This document shows, one piece after another, positions 21,668 through 33,440 of a stretch of 64,000 bases of DNA. This DNA is from Schizochytrium sp. TIO01. Lineage: Eukaryota > Sar > Bigyra > Thraustochytrida > Thraustochytriidae. A program made the translations under genes and the position numbers. The notes below the pieces were generated by a model. It worked only from the letters and a program-made list of their open reading frames with translations, searched no databases and was not told where the DNA came from. The stretch is taken from NCBI GenBank assembly GCA_004764695.1, contig SMSO01000014.1, positions 3,547,148-3,611,147 on the forward strand. Reading direction: 5' to 3'. Position 1 is the stretch's first letter. Each line of letters opens with the position of its first letter.

Positions 21668-23147
21668 CCAGCAGGGAGGAAGGGTAAGCGGCGGATCTAA
21701 GTGCTTGCAAGGGCTTTCTTTTTACGAGGGTGCGCACGGTAGGCGGTGTAATGGTTGTTTCCTCACTTACTCAGCCTACTTCAGAGTTTATTTCACATCG
21801 CTTTTTCCTTTTGGGATTATTCACTGCTTTTGTTGAGGACTGTTGGTATCGCTATTGGGTATCACTCGTGTAGAAGTCGTATAGTGCAAACACTAGCAGG
21901 GCGCTGAGATTACTTCTCGAGAGTCCAAAGGGACAGACGGACGCAAACATACATAGAAAGGCACAATCAGAAATAAAAATACATCATGGATCGAGCACGA
22001 TGGATCAGCGTAGAAAAGCTTGTGGCGATCCTCCTCGCTCGGAGATAGTGTGGTTTAAAGGGCGCGTTTGCATCGAGGCATCTGGCCCAGGCCGAGTTTT
22101 GTGAATTGCAAACCAATCTCTCATCGTGGGAAATAAGATGGAGTGGTACAAAGGAAAAACGAATCATTCATTTCCCTCAATGTCTTTTCATTTCCAAGTC
22201 CATTTTTTCGATTAAAAACAATTAAATCGACGACTGCAGAAAGAACGCCAAGCACTAAGAGCGACTAGGAGCTGGTAGGGACGAGAATAAAATGAACACG
22301 TGAGAACAAGGTGAGTGAGTGTTCTAGGATAGATCTAAAAAGGAAATGGACGGTGAGTTAGAATGTTCGGTATTACAATAATGCCAAAGAGGAACAGCGA
22401 AGAACACTTGGAGGCATAAAGTACGAGGCAGTGCGGATGAGGAGGAAGATGAGAGAACAGGGTGAACTTGAACTTGGAGTGGAAATTGCAGATTGAAAGC
22501 GACTGAAGAAGCCGCCAGAGGAGAGGCAGCAGAAAGCTGAAAGAAAAGCAGCGAGGGGGAAGGTGGCATGAGGAATGGATGGGAGGGTTTGCCAGATTAA
22601 GACGAAGAAAGCAACCATCGTGTTGCCAGACTTCTTTTCTTTTTTTACTACTCATCGTCTCCTCTGTATCCTCAGCTTGGGGTTGCTTTGGGTAAGTAGG
22701 TATTTTTTTGGTTTTTTCGATGATGGGAAGAGTTTGCACAGCTTTGTAGCATATGGTGATGCCGAAGGAACTCGATGTACGCCAAACCACCAGACCTAAG
22801 GCGCGTTTCGGGCAGTCTCTTATTTATACAGCTCGGCCTATGGGTGGGCTGTAAGCTCTATTCTCGTTCAATTTAGTTTACTCAGGAATGAATGAAGGAA
22901 TGAATGATAGAGATAGCTCTTCCATTTTAGTTTCTGCTAAAGTCAAAAAATTAATTTAACATGAAATAAAAAGAGAGATTATAATTGTATTGGTCATGTT
23001 CGCTCGATGTGCGATCGAATCAGAACAGGGGCTGACAAATAGACCTGCCGAGCAAGCATACTTCAAGCGTACTAGAGTTTTGTGCAGCTAAGGCTATGGT
23101 GCAAATGCTGCTGCCGTCTCTCTCATCATGATCTACGTGCATGCTTA

Positions 23148-23158
23148 TAAGCATGCAT

Positions 23159-23234
<76 letters not shown>
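23148..23234. repeat. (AAGC)n microsatellite
   Basis: About eighteen uninterrupted AAGC units, starting from a GCATGCATGC seed. The same unit is expanded again at 32181-32217. Confidence 0.95.
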
Positions 23235-26012
23235 AAATAAACAAACAAATAAGCATACCTTACCACCGCTTAGACACCTGACACAGTTGTAATGCGTTGA
23301 AAAGCGAAACTGCTGACGTGGGCCACAGAAGATGGCAAACTATCGAACTTAAGATCAATATCATGTGAACGCATATCTTCTTCGTAGCCTTGGATTATAA
23401 AGAGCGTTTCCAGCTCGAACAGCTGCTGTTTCACGGAGATTCGAGACATGGGTTTACAAGAAAAGATGAGGCCGCCGCGGTCCGTGCTCTGTGACGACCG
23501 TCGAGTTTTTAATTCTGCTTCTCCCTTGGGTTCTGAACGTTGTGATAAATTGTAGGGCAGCAACTTTGTGGAATGTAATGCAGCATAAAACAGCGAAAAG
23601 TCTGCACATGTCGTGAAAGAGGGAAGAGTCATAAGGCATCTCCTGTCGTGGCTCCGTCCTTGTCAGCGTCCCCTGTATGCCAGTAAGTTCATGAGACTTC
23701 ATGCTTTCCTTTTTGTACTTTTCTGAACGTCAGTATCAATTAGAAGTATATACGCACCACTGTCCATGCATGCACATGAAACTTCGAATTGAAAGGTCTC
23801 TCTAGAAAACACAAGTTGGTTTTGAAGGACTCCATGGGAATACGAGGGAACAATTCCAGGAGCAAGATGTGCTTGAAGCGGACAAGTCGGAGTTCTGGCC
23901 CGTTCTCACAGTTGGTGAACTGGTTCTTTCATGTAAATGAGCAGAAGGACTGCTCTAGGCAAATAGTCAAGGTATATATATTAATTTGCCCGACTGTTGT
24001 GAATGTGGATAGCTACAACGCTGATTTTCTTCGCCCTAATTACAATCCATCAAAGAGTTTCATTGAATACTTTACATTTTTTCAACTCATTTTTATTTTT
24101 ATTTTTTTAATTAAAAGAACCCCAGAAGACAAGTATTTCAAGCTTTGTTTCAAGGCTCTGGATTGCAGCGGGGTGGCTCCTGAGACTTTGGGAAAGGGAT
24201 ATTAGTTCAAGATATTTGGAGTCTCTCCGAAGAGTTTAAAAGGAAGATATTGGTCCAAGTTGTTCAAGGCTAGATTTACAGTTTTGGAGTAAGCGATCCA
24301 TCGGGAAAAGATGTAATACCTAGTACTACCTAGGTACGTACTTTCGCTGTAAGCAACCATTAGTAGTACGTAGTCCTGATATTGCTAATGAACCAATCGT
24401 GAATTTCTTGGAGGCGCCCTTACTTTCCCACAGAGCCACAATTGTAGATTCAAGTGAGCAGTGGATTTTTAATAAGTAGTGTTGCTGGTTTATTCCCACG
24501 AGCCTTATTCGGTTTCAACGGTGGCGAGAGATCGCCTACAAGTAGGGTCAACGCCAGTTTTCCGATTAATGAAGAAAATGTTATAAAACTGAGACCGACC
24601 GGCTGGCTGGCCGGCAATTGAAAACCTTCTAACTTAGCGTATAAAGGGAATACAACGATGCTAGAACGGGGCTTTTGGCAAGGCTGAAATAAAACACACA
24701 TTTTAATTAAAACAATAAGTATAGTAGCGATAGTACCTACTGTAATGTCGCGGTGCTCTCGCAGACGATAGAAACATCTTATGTGAACAGGCGCTGCCTA
24801 CCTACAATAGAGATGTATCAAGAACATTTTCCTACAATTTTATAGACAATAGAAACCATAATGTGCCATGGCACCTTATTTAATTTTTGCGAGCCTGTGA
24901 TGATGATAAATTATTTCATGCTGCAGCAGTTGGGTAGAGTGAAAGCTCAGCCAGTAAGCCTTGATAAGCTAGCAGCGGGAGCTTGCAAGACCATTCTCAA
25001 CTCGACGAGAATACAAAAACTTAGGCAAGGCGACAAAAACTAACCTGTTGCCATTACGTTTCAGACAGAGGCCCGGCACAAAGAAGATAGGACACAATAT
25101 TAGTAGGTAGGTAGCAGTATTAGTATTGTCCCGCTACCATTCACTATCAAATATCTGTCTATCATTCTAAACTAAGAATGGTGGTTTCCTATCTATCCCA
25201 TTTCGTAAGCTAGTGGATGCAACGGTGATACAAAAAGTCCTTCTTGGTGTGAGCCCTGTGCAAAGCTTGCAAGCCAAAGTGAAATGCGGCTACCTAGGTG
25301 TAAGGTTGAGATAAGACAGAGAACCTGTACCCAACCACAGCGTAAGGACGACGATAAGGAAGACGCAGAGAAAGACTTGTGTTTCTCGGTTTACCCTGCA
25401 CGTCACCATCGCAAAGAAGTGGTGCTAGTTCCAGAAACACTAATATAGTGGGTAGCTAGCTATCTATCTACCTACCTACTTTCCTTGGTATTATCTTCGA
25501 AAAAGTTATATTTAATGTGCGTTATGAAATATGGTACAACTTATAAAAAGGATCAGATAATTAAGTCACGAACATGGCGGACGAACATATATACATATAG
25601 ACGTACGGATTTCCCTTTTATACATATATGATGTAACTGTGCCTTCTACAATGATCATGAGAATGATTGACTAAATGAATGATTTGTAATTTTCATTGCA
25701 TCAGAACCAGTGCTTTCACCAGTGAAAAACACTTCACTTCAATTGCTACTACGGATCGCGAAACCTCTAAACACGTTCATGAGAAACCCAAAGATAAGTT
25801 TCGCCATGCCTCCTGTTTATTTAAAGTAGCTCTAACGATACATTGTGTGCGCAATAATAGAGTAGCACGTCATCGAGTGTCATAGAATGTTTGATCCTTA
25901 GTTCCCCCAAGAAACATATTTGACCTCCTTGAACTTGCACACGATCGATAGATCAAACATTGAGGGAATGGCAATGACCACAGCATTTGAATTCTTCCTC
26001 TTGAAACTATAA

Positions 26013-28301
26013 TTAGTTATCATATTCGATTGTACCATTCATAGCAGATATTAATGCAGATTGAAGGGCCGCAGCCCTAGCAAGATCAAAGATTGTCCCA
26101 TCAGACGATGAATTTTCCAATGAATTAAGCTCAGCAAAGGCACGCTGGAGTTGATCTACACGCATACAATGCTCATTTAGCAAGTAAAGATAGTTGGCAC
26201 TATTCTCTACTGTCTGCGGGTCTAAAAGCTGAGCACGCAATTCATCAGCGGAATGTTGAAGTGCCCGGCGAAAATTAGTCTGCTTACGGATAGTTTCGGA
26301 CCTCCGCAGTAGTGCCCGACGTGTCGCTGCTAATAGATCAACAGTTGGGATTTCTTGCAAATGAATAGCTTCTCGTCTGATATGTGATACGAGAGTTTCC
26401 AATGGTTCTCTTTCCATACTACCCACAACCCAACGAGTACTACCACTACCGGTATCAATCATCAGCTCGTGCCTTTGAGAGTATACGTGCGTTCCGTCAT
26501 GGGACATACTCGGTATCGATTCCAATTTTATTTTCATAGGTTCTTCAAGAATTGTACAGTGTGCCATAGATTGCTCCATGTCGCTTTCAAAAGCCAAGAG
26601 GCTATGACCAACGCACACAAGCCATACAGGCTCGACACCGCTAGCAGACGATGAGGAGTCTGCTGTAGGAGACGGGACAGTAGTAGACTCACGTGCATTT
26701 GAAGGCGAGTTCGAAGAAGAGGATGAAGACGAGGATGCGGTGTTATGTATCGGTAAGATCGAGAGTTCGAACCATCCCCGGAATGCTGTGTCTGGAATCT
26801 CGAGTGATCTCGAAAGTGGCAGACTAGTTCTATTTTTCATTGATAAACTGGGTCGGGGTTGATTCCTTACGTCATTCGATGGATTCTTGTTTTGTGCTTG
26901 TGCTAGGGCCTCTTGAAGCCGTGCATTTTCGACTGCAATTCGCTCGAACTCGCTAAGAACGCTATCCATTTGGTCTTCGAAAAAATTCCTTTCGTCAATG
27001 CGCAAAATTTGTTGTTCTTGGAGCAGCGCAAACAATTGCTGGCGATTAAGTGATTCTGTTTCTGGAAATGTTGACCCGAGAGAAGCCATGGATATTGACG
27101 ACCCTTGGCGGACCGCGGCTCGTCCATCAGAAAACGTGGGTACAGGAGTACTTTGACTTTGTGAAAGACGGATTGGAGTCTCGCTGGCAATTGTGGATGA
27201 CTGAGCAGCACCAGCAGAACCACTAACACCGACGCCAGATGGTGGATTTATCAGCCCTACGCCAACGGAGGAAAGCCGACCAGGAGTTTGCAGCGGGGAG
27301 TAACCTGCTAAAGGTGGAACTGCCACGAGGCCGCTACCTTCGCGACTGTGAAAGCCTGAAGACGGCGTCCCATTCGCCGTTGCAGCTGTAAATGTCGCCA
27401 ATGATCGTGGTGAAACGGAGTTTCTATCGGTATAAGCTGATGTGGAGCTTGCTCTAGACTCCGCGTCCCGTGCCTTCTTGCGTTCCTTTTTACGCTGCCG
27501 TTTAAGCTCCTTCTTTTCTTTTTTCTCACGCTTACGCTCCTTCTTAAGACGGTGTGCTCTCTCCTGCTCGGTTTCGTGACTCGCGAGTTCAGGGGACTTA
27601 AGGTTGCTCACGTCACTTTTAGTGTGTATAATCTTTACGGTATCACTGTCATCTTCATTCTCATCATCATCGTCATCTTCGTCGTCATTATCACCACCAC
27701 TGCCAAAGTCATGTCGAGACGCCCTTCCATGTGGGGGCTCTGGGTCGCTAACAGTATGTTTTCTCCTCAGCGAGGTTGGCGTTCCTAGTCGTCTCTGTGT
27801 TGTGATTTGAGGTATCTGCTGATCTTGCACTTGCGGGTCTCCCTGCAGAGTGTCCATTCTAGAAACCTGACTCTGCTGCAAAAAATTATTCTGATATTGG
27901 TGCTGAACCTGCTGATTTTGAGGATTTTGCAATCTATATTGCAGAGAGCTCTGCCCAGGATGCTTTGGAGGCGTTAGCCTCGATGTCGACGATCTCGAGT
28001 TATCATCTTGCAGCTCATTTCGGATGCCAGGACTCAATAAGTTTCTGCTCGATACCCCGATGCTAGATCCGCGAGTGTCAATCGCTCCTGGAGATCTCGA
28101 AGCAAGGGAATTTGACCCTGTTATTGAGCTGCGCGAGTTGACTGCAGAATTACTCCTAAAGGAGTCGTTGTTGCCTTGAAGATTCGAGGAGGGTCTTAAC
28201 GCAGCTGAGGAGGAGGATCCAGAGTCAACGCTTCGCACAGAGTCCAGGCTTGAGCGGTCCTGCGAACCCTGACGCCCAGAAGGGCCCGTGGGACTGGACA
28301 T
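26013..28301 (-). CDS. Serine-rich protein with coiled coil and PH-like domain
   Basis: 762 residues from the first ATG (28299-28301); the upstream open codons contain no ATG. Residues 1-200 are low complexity, rich in Ser, Asn and Gln. An acidic run (about 205-230) is followed by a lysine-rich basic stretch near 255-285 that could act as a nuclear signal or RNA-binding patch. A coiled coil lies at about 425-480 (LFALLQEQQILRIDERNFF and onward). Residues about 507-648 look like a PH domain. They start FRGWFELSI and contain VWLVCVGHSLLAFE and HELMIDTGSGSTRWVVGS. The domain ends in a helix with LETLVSHIRREAI. A serine-rich loop is inserted after the first strand. The final 110 residues are helical. 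I do not recognise the family. A role as a membrane-phosphoinositide or protein-binding scaffold is possible but inferred. Confidence 0.75.
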   Translation of the reverse strand: MSSPTGPSGRQGSQDRSSLDSVRSVDSGSSSSAALRPSSNLQGNNDSFRSNSAVNSRSSITGSNSLASRSPGAIDTRGSSIGVSSRNLLSPGIRNELQDDNSRSSTSRLTPPKHPGQSSLQYRLQNPQNQQVQHQYQNNFLQQSQVSRMDTLQGDPQVQDQQIPQITTQRRLGTPTSLRRKHTVSDPEPPHGRASRHDFGSGGDNDDEDDDDDENEDDSDTVKIIHTKSDVSNLKSPELASHETEQERAHRLKKERKREKKEKKELKRQRKKERKKARDAESRASSTSAYTDRNSVSPRSLATFTAATANGTPSSGFHSREGSGLVAVPPLAGYSPLQTPGRLSSVGVGLINPPSGVGVSGSAGAAQSSTIASETPIRLSQSQSTPVPTFSDGRAAVRQGSSISMASLGSTFPETESLNRQQLFALLQEQQILRIDERNFFEDQMDSVLSEFERIAVENARLQEALAQAQNKNPSNDVRNQPRPSLSMKNRTSLPLSRSLEIPDTAFRGWFELSILPIHNTASSSSSSSSNSPSNARESTTVPSPTADSSSSASGVEPVWLVCVGHSLLAFESDMEQSMAHCTILEEPMKIKLESIPSMSHDGTHVYSQRHELMIDTGSGSTRWVVGSMEREPLETLVSHIRREAIHLQEIPTVDLLAATRRALLRRSETIRKQTNFRRALQHSADELRAQLLDPQTVENSANYLYLLNEHCMRVDQLQRAFAELNSLENSSSDGTIFDLARAAALQSALISAMNGTIEYDN

Positions 28302-29127
28302 CTGGTGAACGGCGCTGTCCACGCGACGGGGGACGACGGCGTGCAAGCAAGAGCTGCGCTTTCTTGCCTCAAATAAATTTTTGTTGTTGTCGATCGTTTA
28401 TTCCTGCATCTCACTCGCTGATCTCTTTATCTCTTTTGTTTTAGTTTAAAAAGAAGAACGAGGTTCTTCTTCTTTCTAAGGTTGAGAAAGGAAAAAAAAA
28501 AGGAACACTGGAACAGAACGGAACGGCAGACGATCGAGCGAGCCTTATATGCTCGCTCAAGAGTACTGCACTTGCAATGGTCTAACGATTTTATCAAAGT
28601 GCTCTCTCCTACATCACTGAGGCAAACATATGTGAGATTAGTAATTTACAGCATTTCTGGAGGGATTCTGCCGTCTTGATATATGCGTCAGGCAGTAATA
28701 TGCACAGTGCAGCAATATTTAGAGTGAGTATCTAATAATCAATGAATTCTACTGTTTGTGGAGATGATATCAACGCCAAGGTTTTGGTCGCGAGTTCTTA
28801 TGCTACTATATATGGAGAAGACCTTCCGTATAGTCGCCACATTTTGCATTGGTGCTCCCCCTTTAGATGGCTTCAAGCTCGGTGGCGTGTGCTGCTCCAA
28901 GAAGATCAAGAAAGGCCCTTTCCTTTATCTTTCGCCGCACCACGTGTGTGCACATACAATATCTCTTCTGAAATGGGGGGAAACTCTTCAGAAAATACGG
29001 TTTGGCAAGAAGCTGCACAAAACCTTGAAGCCCTCGCTCGCCGTGAAGTGGGGTCGAGCTGGTGCACGAGCTAGCTTGCAATAGAATTCTGCGAGGAAAC
29101 CGTCTCTCGACAGCAGGTACGAGTAGG

Positions 29128-29157
29128 AGCAGCTCAGCTCAGCTCAGCTCAGCTCAA
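29128..29157. repeat. (CAGCT)n repeat
   Basis: Five to six units of CAGCT. Each unit contains the palindrome AGCT. Confidence 0.85.
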
Positions 29158-30012
29158 AGTCCAAATGGCCCAGCTAGTCACTAAGCCTCCCGTATTCCTA
29201 AGCCGCTTCTGTGTAGGTCCCCACAGCGGCTGCCGAAACAAATGCACGAGATAGTCCCAACTCGAGGAGTCTCGTGGCGTGCGTGGCCTTCTTGCAGCAG
29301 CCCGTCAAGAACGCGAACCAGGCAAGTTCGCGCCGCCAAACCAAAGCAGCCAGCGTCTCCAGCCGCCCCGGCACTCTCGTGCGGACGTCGGTCTGCGGCG
29401 AAGAGGAAAGAGCCCGTCCAAAAGCAGTGACGTCTTTCTCTTTTTGGATGGCGGACAGATGCAGATGAATAAAAGATACTGCTCACTCCCAGTTTGCGGC
29501 ACGTGCTCGAGACGACCAAAGCGAGGCAAGTCCTTCGAGACAGCGCGCCAAGCCCAAGGCGAAGGCAACCAACCGCAAAGCGCTGCCCAGCGTGCCTGAA
29601 GAAGAGACATCTCGGGACCCGAAGACCTGGCTACGCGAGACCTTCCCGAGCTCGGCCTTGGGCTGGCAAGCTTCAAGTTGGCGCAGATCGTTGATTTGAT
29701 TAAGAAGGCGCTTTCTCTGTGAAGAAGCTAAGCTCGTGTGAGAAGAAGAAGGCCATCTGCGTGTTCCTGAAGCGCTCTCAGAGTGTAGGGTGGCGCCTCT
29801 GCCACGCTCGGTCGTTCACTTGTCTGCTGTGTCGCGGGTGTGTGGAACGGAGCGGAGGCGGCCCTGAGCTGCACAACGAAGGCACAGGCGACAGGTGCAG
29901 GCGGAGGGAAGGAGCACCTGCGCAGCTGCTTGTGCTTGACCGTCTAGCTAGCACAGAAAGAACCAAGGAGCGAGTCAAGGAGAAGGAACTGGAGAAAGGC
30001 TTTCTTGTTGGA

Positions 30013-30121
30013 AACAAACAAACAAACAAACAGACAAACAAATACAAACAAACAAACAAACAAACAAACAAACAAACAAACAAACAAACAAACAAACAAA
30101 CAAACAAACAAACAAACAAAC
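30013..30121. repeat. (AAAC)n microsatellite
   Basis: About 110 bp of AAAC units with two point interruptions near the left end. It is open in all three frames on each strand, giving spurious reading frames. Confidence 0.95.
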
Positions 30122-30242
30122 GAGCTTGACCTCTGGCAGCCGTCGCAGCGACCAGAGGCAAAGCAAACAGTAGGAGCCGCGGCAAGTGGGGTCGATCTCA
30201 GCGCATTGCGATGGCTCAGGAAAGGACGATCGACCACTTTCG

Positions 30243-30245
30243 ATT

Positions 30246-30292
<47 letters not shown>
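30243..30292. repeat. (AATC)n microsatellite
   Basis: About twelve AATC units, bounded on both sides by TTCGATT-like sequence. Confidence 0.92.
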
Positions 30293-31073
30293 CGATTCAT
30301 TGATCCAAAGAATCGACCTAAGTCTGCAAAAGCAAAAATCGAGGGCGAAAAGAAGTGCAGAAATCCAACGGGCCACCCTACAGACGCCCTCTCTCGCACA
30401 CTGCCTCTGAGGCCCTCAGTGGGCTGTGAGGAGAGGATTTGCGCACACATGCACCGTGAGCCACCCTACGGAGAGGCCTCGATCCGCTCCAGCTGAACCA
30501 CGTTTCATAGAACCAAGGCAGTCTTGAAGACCTGTTGAGAAAGAACCACGACTTGGAGAAGACCTGAAGACCCGAAGCAGAGCTGAGCAGGGCAGAGCAA
30601 AGCGACCGCTGGAGACCCGGGGTTGCAGGCAGACAGGGCAGAGAGGAGGCTGGAGCGAGGGAGCGAGCGGCCGACGTGGCTTTTTTGAAGAAGGAGGCAG
30701 AGAAGGTTTGGAAGAGCAGCGCAGAAAAAGAAGGAAGGAAGGAAAAAAGAAGTAAAAAGAAACCTTTTAAAAGGTGGCCAAGAGAGTTAGTTAGTTGAGA
30801 GAGAGAGCAGAGACTCGTTGGTTCTTCTTATTCTTATTCTTATTCTCCTCCTTCTTGTTCGTCTCCCTCGAAGCCCTCCTGAAGCCGAGGAAGACGAGCA
30901 GACGAGCAGAGAGGTCCTCCGCAAAGGCCTCGAGCGGGGTGCCTGAGCTCGAACGTCTGCGGCGTGGCCCTCCTTCTGTGGCGCGAGGGTGGTTACCGCT
31001 AACAGCGCCACCCTATGAAGTTGGAACATGTTGGCTCAATCTTCGCCACTTTTCACTTTACTTTTTAATTAAT

Positions 31074-31205
31074 TAACTCAACTCAACTCAACTCAACTCA
31101 ACTCAACTCAACTCAACTCAACTCAACTCAACTCAACTCAACTCAACTCAACTCAACTCAACTCAACTCAACTCAACTCAACTCAACTCAACTCAACTCA
31201 ACTCA
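31074..31205. repeat. (AACTC)n pentanucleotide array
   Basis: About 26 uninterrupted copies of ACTCA over 130 bp with no mismatch, the purest long array in the window. It starts immediately after TTAATTAATTAA (31065-31072 and overlapping). Confidence 0.97.
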
Positions 31206-32104
31206 GGTGAATGCAGATCCATCTTAGCTCCTCCCAAGAAATCGAAAGAAATCGAGAATGCATCGAAAATGCAAGTTCAATCATCGAAGAGTTCAATCAT
31301 CGCCTGCGTGACGGGGAAAGAGAAGACCTTGAGAGCCGCGTGGGCTCAGGAGACGAAAGCGGCGTGCCTGACACGTCTTAGGCCGCTTCCTCTGTGCGCG
31401 TGAGAGCCCGTGGATCGACTTCGAACTGCGATTAGAATGGCAGAGCAGAAACCGCTTTCAGACCCGTGGGAAGCGCGGGAAAAAGAAGGTCCTGGGCGAA
31501 CGTGATGGCAATCATCGCTCGCTCGTTAGATTGATAGACCGCTCGATCGACCGGCCGGCCGTCCATAGTTTGCATCGCAGCGCGGTCGCTGCGAAGGAGG
31601 CGTCCGTCTGATCTGAAATAAACGGGTTTGGTTGGCACTCACTCGCGCTGCTCGAGCCTCTTCTTGAACTTCGTTGAATTTGTTCTTGTTTTGCTTTTTA
31701 TGCTGCTCACGTTCAGGTTTTCCAGAGAAATTATATAAGATAGCAGAAGAAAGAAACTGTAAATTGTCAATCGTTGAAACGGGTAGCAGCGGATAGGCGG
31801 AGCTTAGGCGGTGTGCAGGATGACAAAGTTACCTGGGATTTGTTAGTTTTCTATTTAAAGTTAAGTTAGAATGACTCTAAACCTTAGGTCAATCAAAGCT
31901 TCGCTTCCGTAGGGTGGCGCTGCTGTGAAGAAGTTGGTCATTGGGAATTAGGAAGGTACAGCCTGTTAGTTTTATGAAAGGAGGTCGTCGTGATCTTAGG
32001 ACCTCGAATTCCCTTCTGCAGTTGCTGCGTGGAAGACTTGATGACAAGAGGAGCAAAACCTAAATAGAGCAAGGCCACGCCGAATTCAAGAGCAGCGACC
32101 TGCG

Positions 32105-32179
32105 ACCGAGGGCTGGCTGGCTGGCTGGCTGAGAAGTACTGCTAGGACACTGGGGAGGCCGAACAAGAGCAGTGGAGAC

Positions 32180-32217
<38 letters not shown>
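32105..32217. repeat. (GGCT)n and (AAGC)n microsatellites upstream of the RING gene
   Basis: Five GGCT units near 32110-32130 and about nine AAGC units at 32181-32217 lie 85-190 bp before the start codon of the RING-H2 gene. They are probably in its promoter or 5' leader. Confidence 0.9.
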
Positions 32218-32218
<1 letters not shown>

Positions 32219-32300
32219 CGCAAGCGACGATCAGCGAGAACTGACGGAAAGCGAAAGTCACGAGGTGACAGTTTAGTTGGAAACGAAGTGGTTTTCAAGG

Positions 32301-33440
32301 ATGGTCGGCAGGAGCAACAGCAGCAGCAGCAGCAGTGGTGGCGGCGCAAACAGCCATGGCACAAGATCTCAGGCAAGCGGGTCGGTGGTGGTGAGACCAG
32401 AAGAAATGTTTGGGTCTGAACTAGGCACTGTTTCATGGACTTGGAACCCAAATGCATTTGCACACCGGACCCAGTCAACCCTTTCTGTAGTGGAGAGGCA
32501 AGGTGGAAATGGGGAGTCCTCCCCGGAGAACAGGTATTACATTCATGTGGAGGATGGAAAGCGAAGGGAAAGGACACTTTTCGCCCGGTGCTTTGGCCCT
32601 GAAGGGCAACTCATTGCCCAAAGCATCCTCTTGATCTCTGTGCTTGCTACGACAATCGTCTTGCTAGTACTCTATGCAAGCGCTAAAGAGGTTGGACCGA
32701 TTGCCTGCTGCGCAGTGATGGTTCTCCTTATGGCTTTCGATGTCCACCGTGCTCTTGTGCTTGTCCTGGCTCGCCGCAACGCGTGGTCTGCACCGACATG
32801 GTACCTGTCAACGGTGGCAGTCTTAAACTATGTTAGCTGCTGTGGTGCCGCTGGCTGTTTCGTAGCATTCATGTTCACTGCCATCAGTGTATCATCTCTG
32901 GAAGTCATCCTGCTCTTTGTTGTGCAGGAAATCTTCTATATTCTTTTCTTTGGATGGTTTTTTGCCTTTATGGAGATCTTTCTACCTGTTAGTGCTGGTC
33001 TCATGTTGCCAATCTGGCTCATTCTTGTGCCATTCCGATTCCTCATGAACGCCACTACCTTCTATTCAGACGAAAAGAAACCTGAAGTAACCGTGACCCA
33101 AGAGGAGGTAGATGAATCAGTACCGACCTCTTCTTTCGAAGGAGGCTCGGAAACAGGCGTGCCAAGTGAATGCGCAATTTGCATTGTTGATTTCGAAGCA
33201 GGTGACCCAGTACGCACTCTACCATGCCACCACACCTTTCATAAGGAATGCATTGACCCATGGTTCCTGTCGCACCATACCACATGCCCTTCCTGCCGCG
33301 CACCATTTCGACCCGAGCCTAAGGATGAGGCTAGCAAGGATACGCATGATATTATTGAGGACCCTGTAGAGGGGAATGGCCCTCAAAGTGACTCTGAGGA
33401 AGACCTTGAAGCAGGAAGATCGACGCATGCACAAGTCTAA
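32301..33440 (+). CDS. Multi-pass membrane RING-H2 protein (probable E3 ubiquitin ligase)
   Basis: 379 residues from the first ATG at 32301; the frame is open further upstream but has no ATG. After a serine/glycine-rich N-terminus there are about five or six hydrophobic segments between residues 110 and 250, including SILLISVLATTIVLLVLYA and a long run containing VILLFVVQEIFYILFFGWFF. The cytosolic tail carries a RING-H2 finger at about residues 293-334: CAIC, then PCHHTFHKEC, then CPSC. All eight metal ligands are present. The second cysteine pair is spaced slightly wider than usual. Such proteins transfer ubiquitin to membrane or secretory-pathway substrates. The acidic C-terminus (SDSEEDLEAG) is typical of the class. 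The substrate is unknown. Confidence 0.88.
   Translation: MVGRSNSSSSSSGGGANSHGTRSQASGSVVVRPEEMFGSELGTVSWTWNPNAFAHRTQSTLSVVERQGGNGESSPENRYYIHVEDGKRRERTLFARCFGPEGQLIAQSILLISVLATTIVLLVLYASAKEVGPIACCAVMVLLMAFDVHRALVLVLARRNAWSAPTWYLSTVAVLNYVSCCGAAGCFVAFMFTAISVSSLEVILLFVVQEIFYILFFGWFFAFMEIFLPVSAGLMLPIWLILVPFRFLMNATTFYSDEKKPEVTVTQEEVDESVPTSSFEGGSETGVPSECAICIVDFEAGDPVRTLPCHHTFHKECIDPWFLSHHTTCPSCRAPFRPEPKDEASKDTHDIIEDPVEGNGPQSDSEEDLEAGRSTHAQV

Larger units (their letters stand above)
21092..26012. other. Gene-poor region, no confident gene
   Basis: About 4.9 kb. It holds five microsatellites, listed separately, and several open frames of 80-150 codons. The frames on the minus strand near 22.3-22.8 kb overlap in three phases and are rich in Ser, Leu and Phe, so they look noncoding. 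Two slightly better candidates remain: a minus frame at 23270-23632 beginning with ATG (120 codons) and a plus frame from the ATG at 23834 to 24205 (123 codons). Neither has a recognisable domain. Two TTAATTAA words lie at 24107-24114 and 24703-24710. Confidence 0.5.
28302..32300. other. Second gene-poor, repeat-rich region
   Basis: About 4 kb between the PH-like gene (start at its left edge) and the RING-H2 gene. It carries large AAAC, AATC and AACTC arrays and several G+C-richer blocks that are open in many frames at once. None of the short frames shows a domain. It contains the divergent promoters of the flanking genes and may hold noncoding transcripts. Confidence 0.5.

Noticed and set aside
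22335-22790. 151-codon minus-strand frame
   Set aside because: Rich in Ser, Leu and Phe, overlapping two other open frames, no recognisable motif; typical of a pyrimidine-rich noncoding strand.
29719-30237. Frames over the AAAC array
   Set aside because: They are produced by the microsatellite, which is open in every frame.
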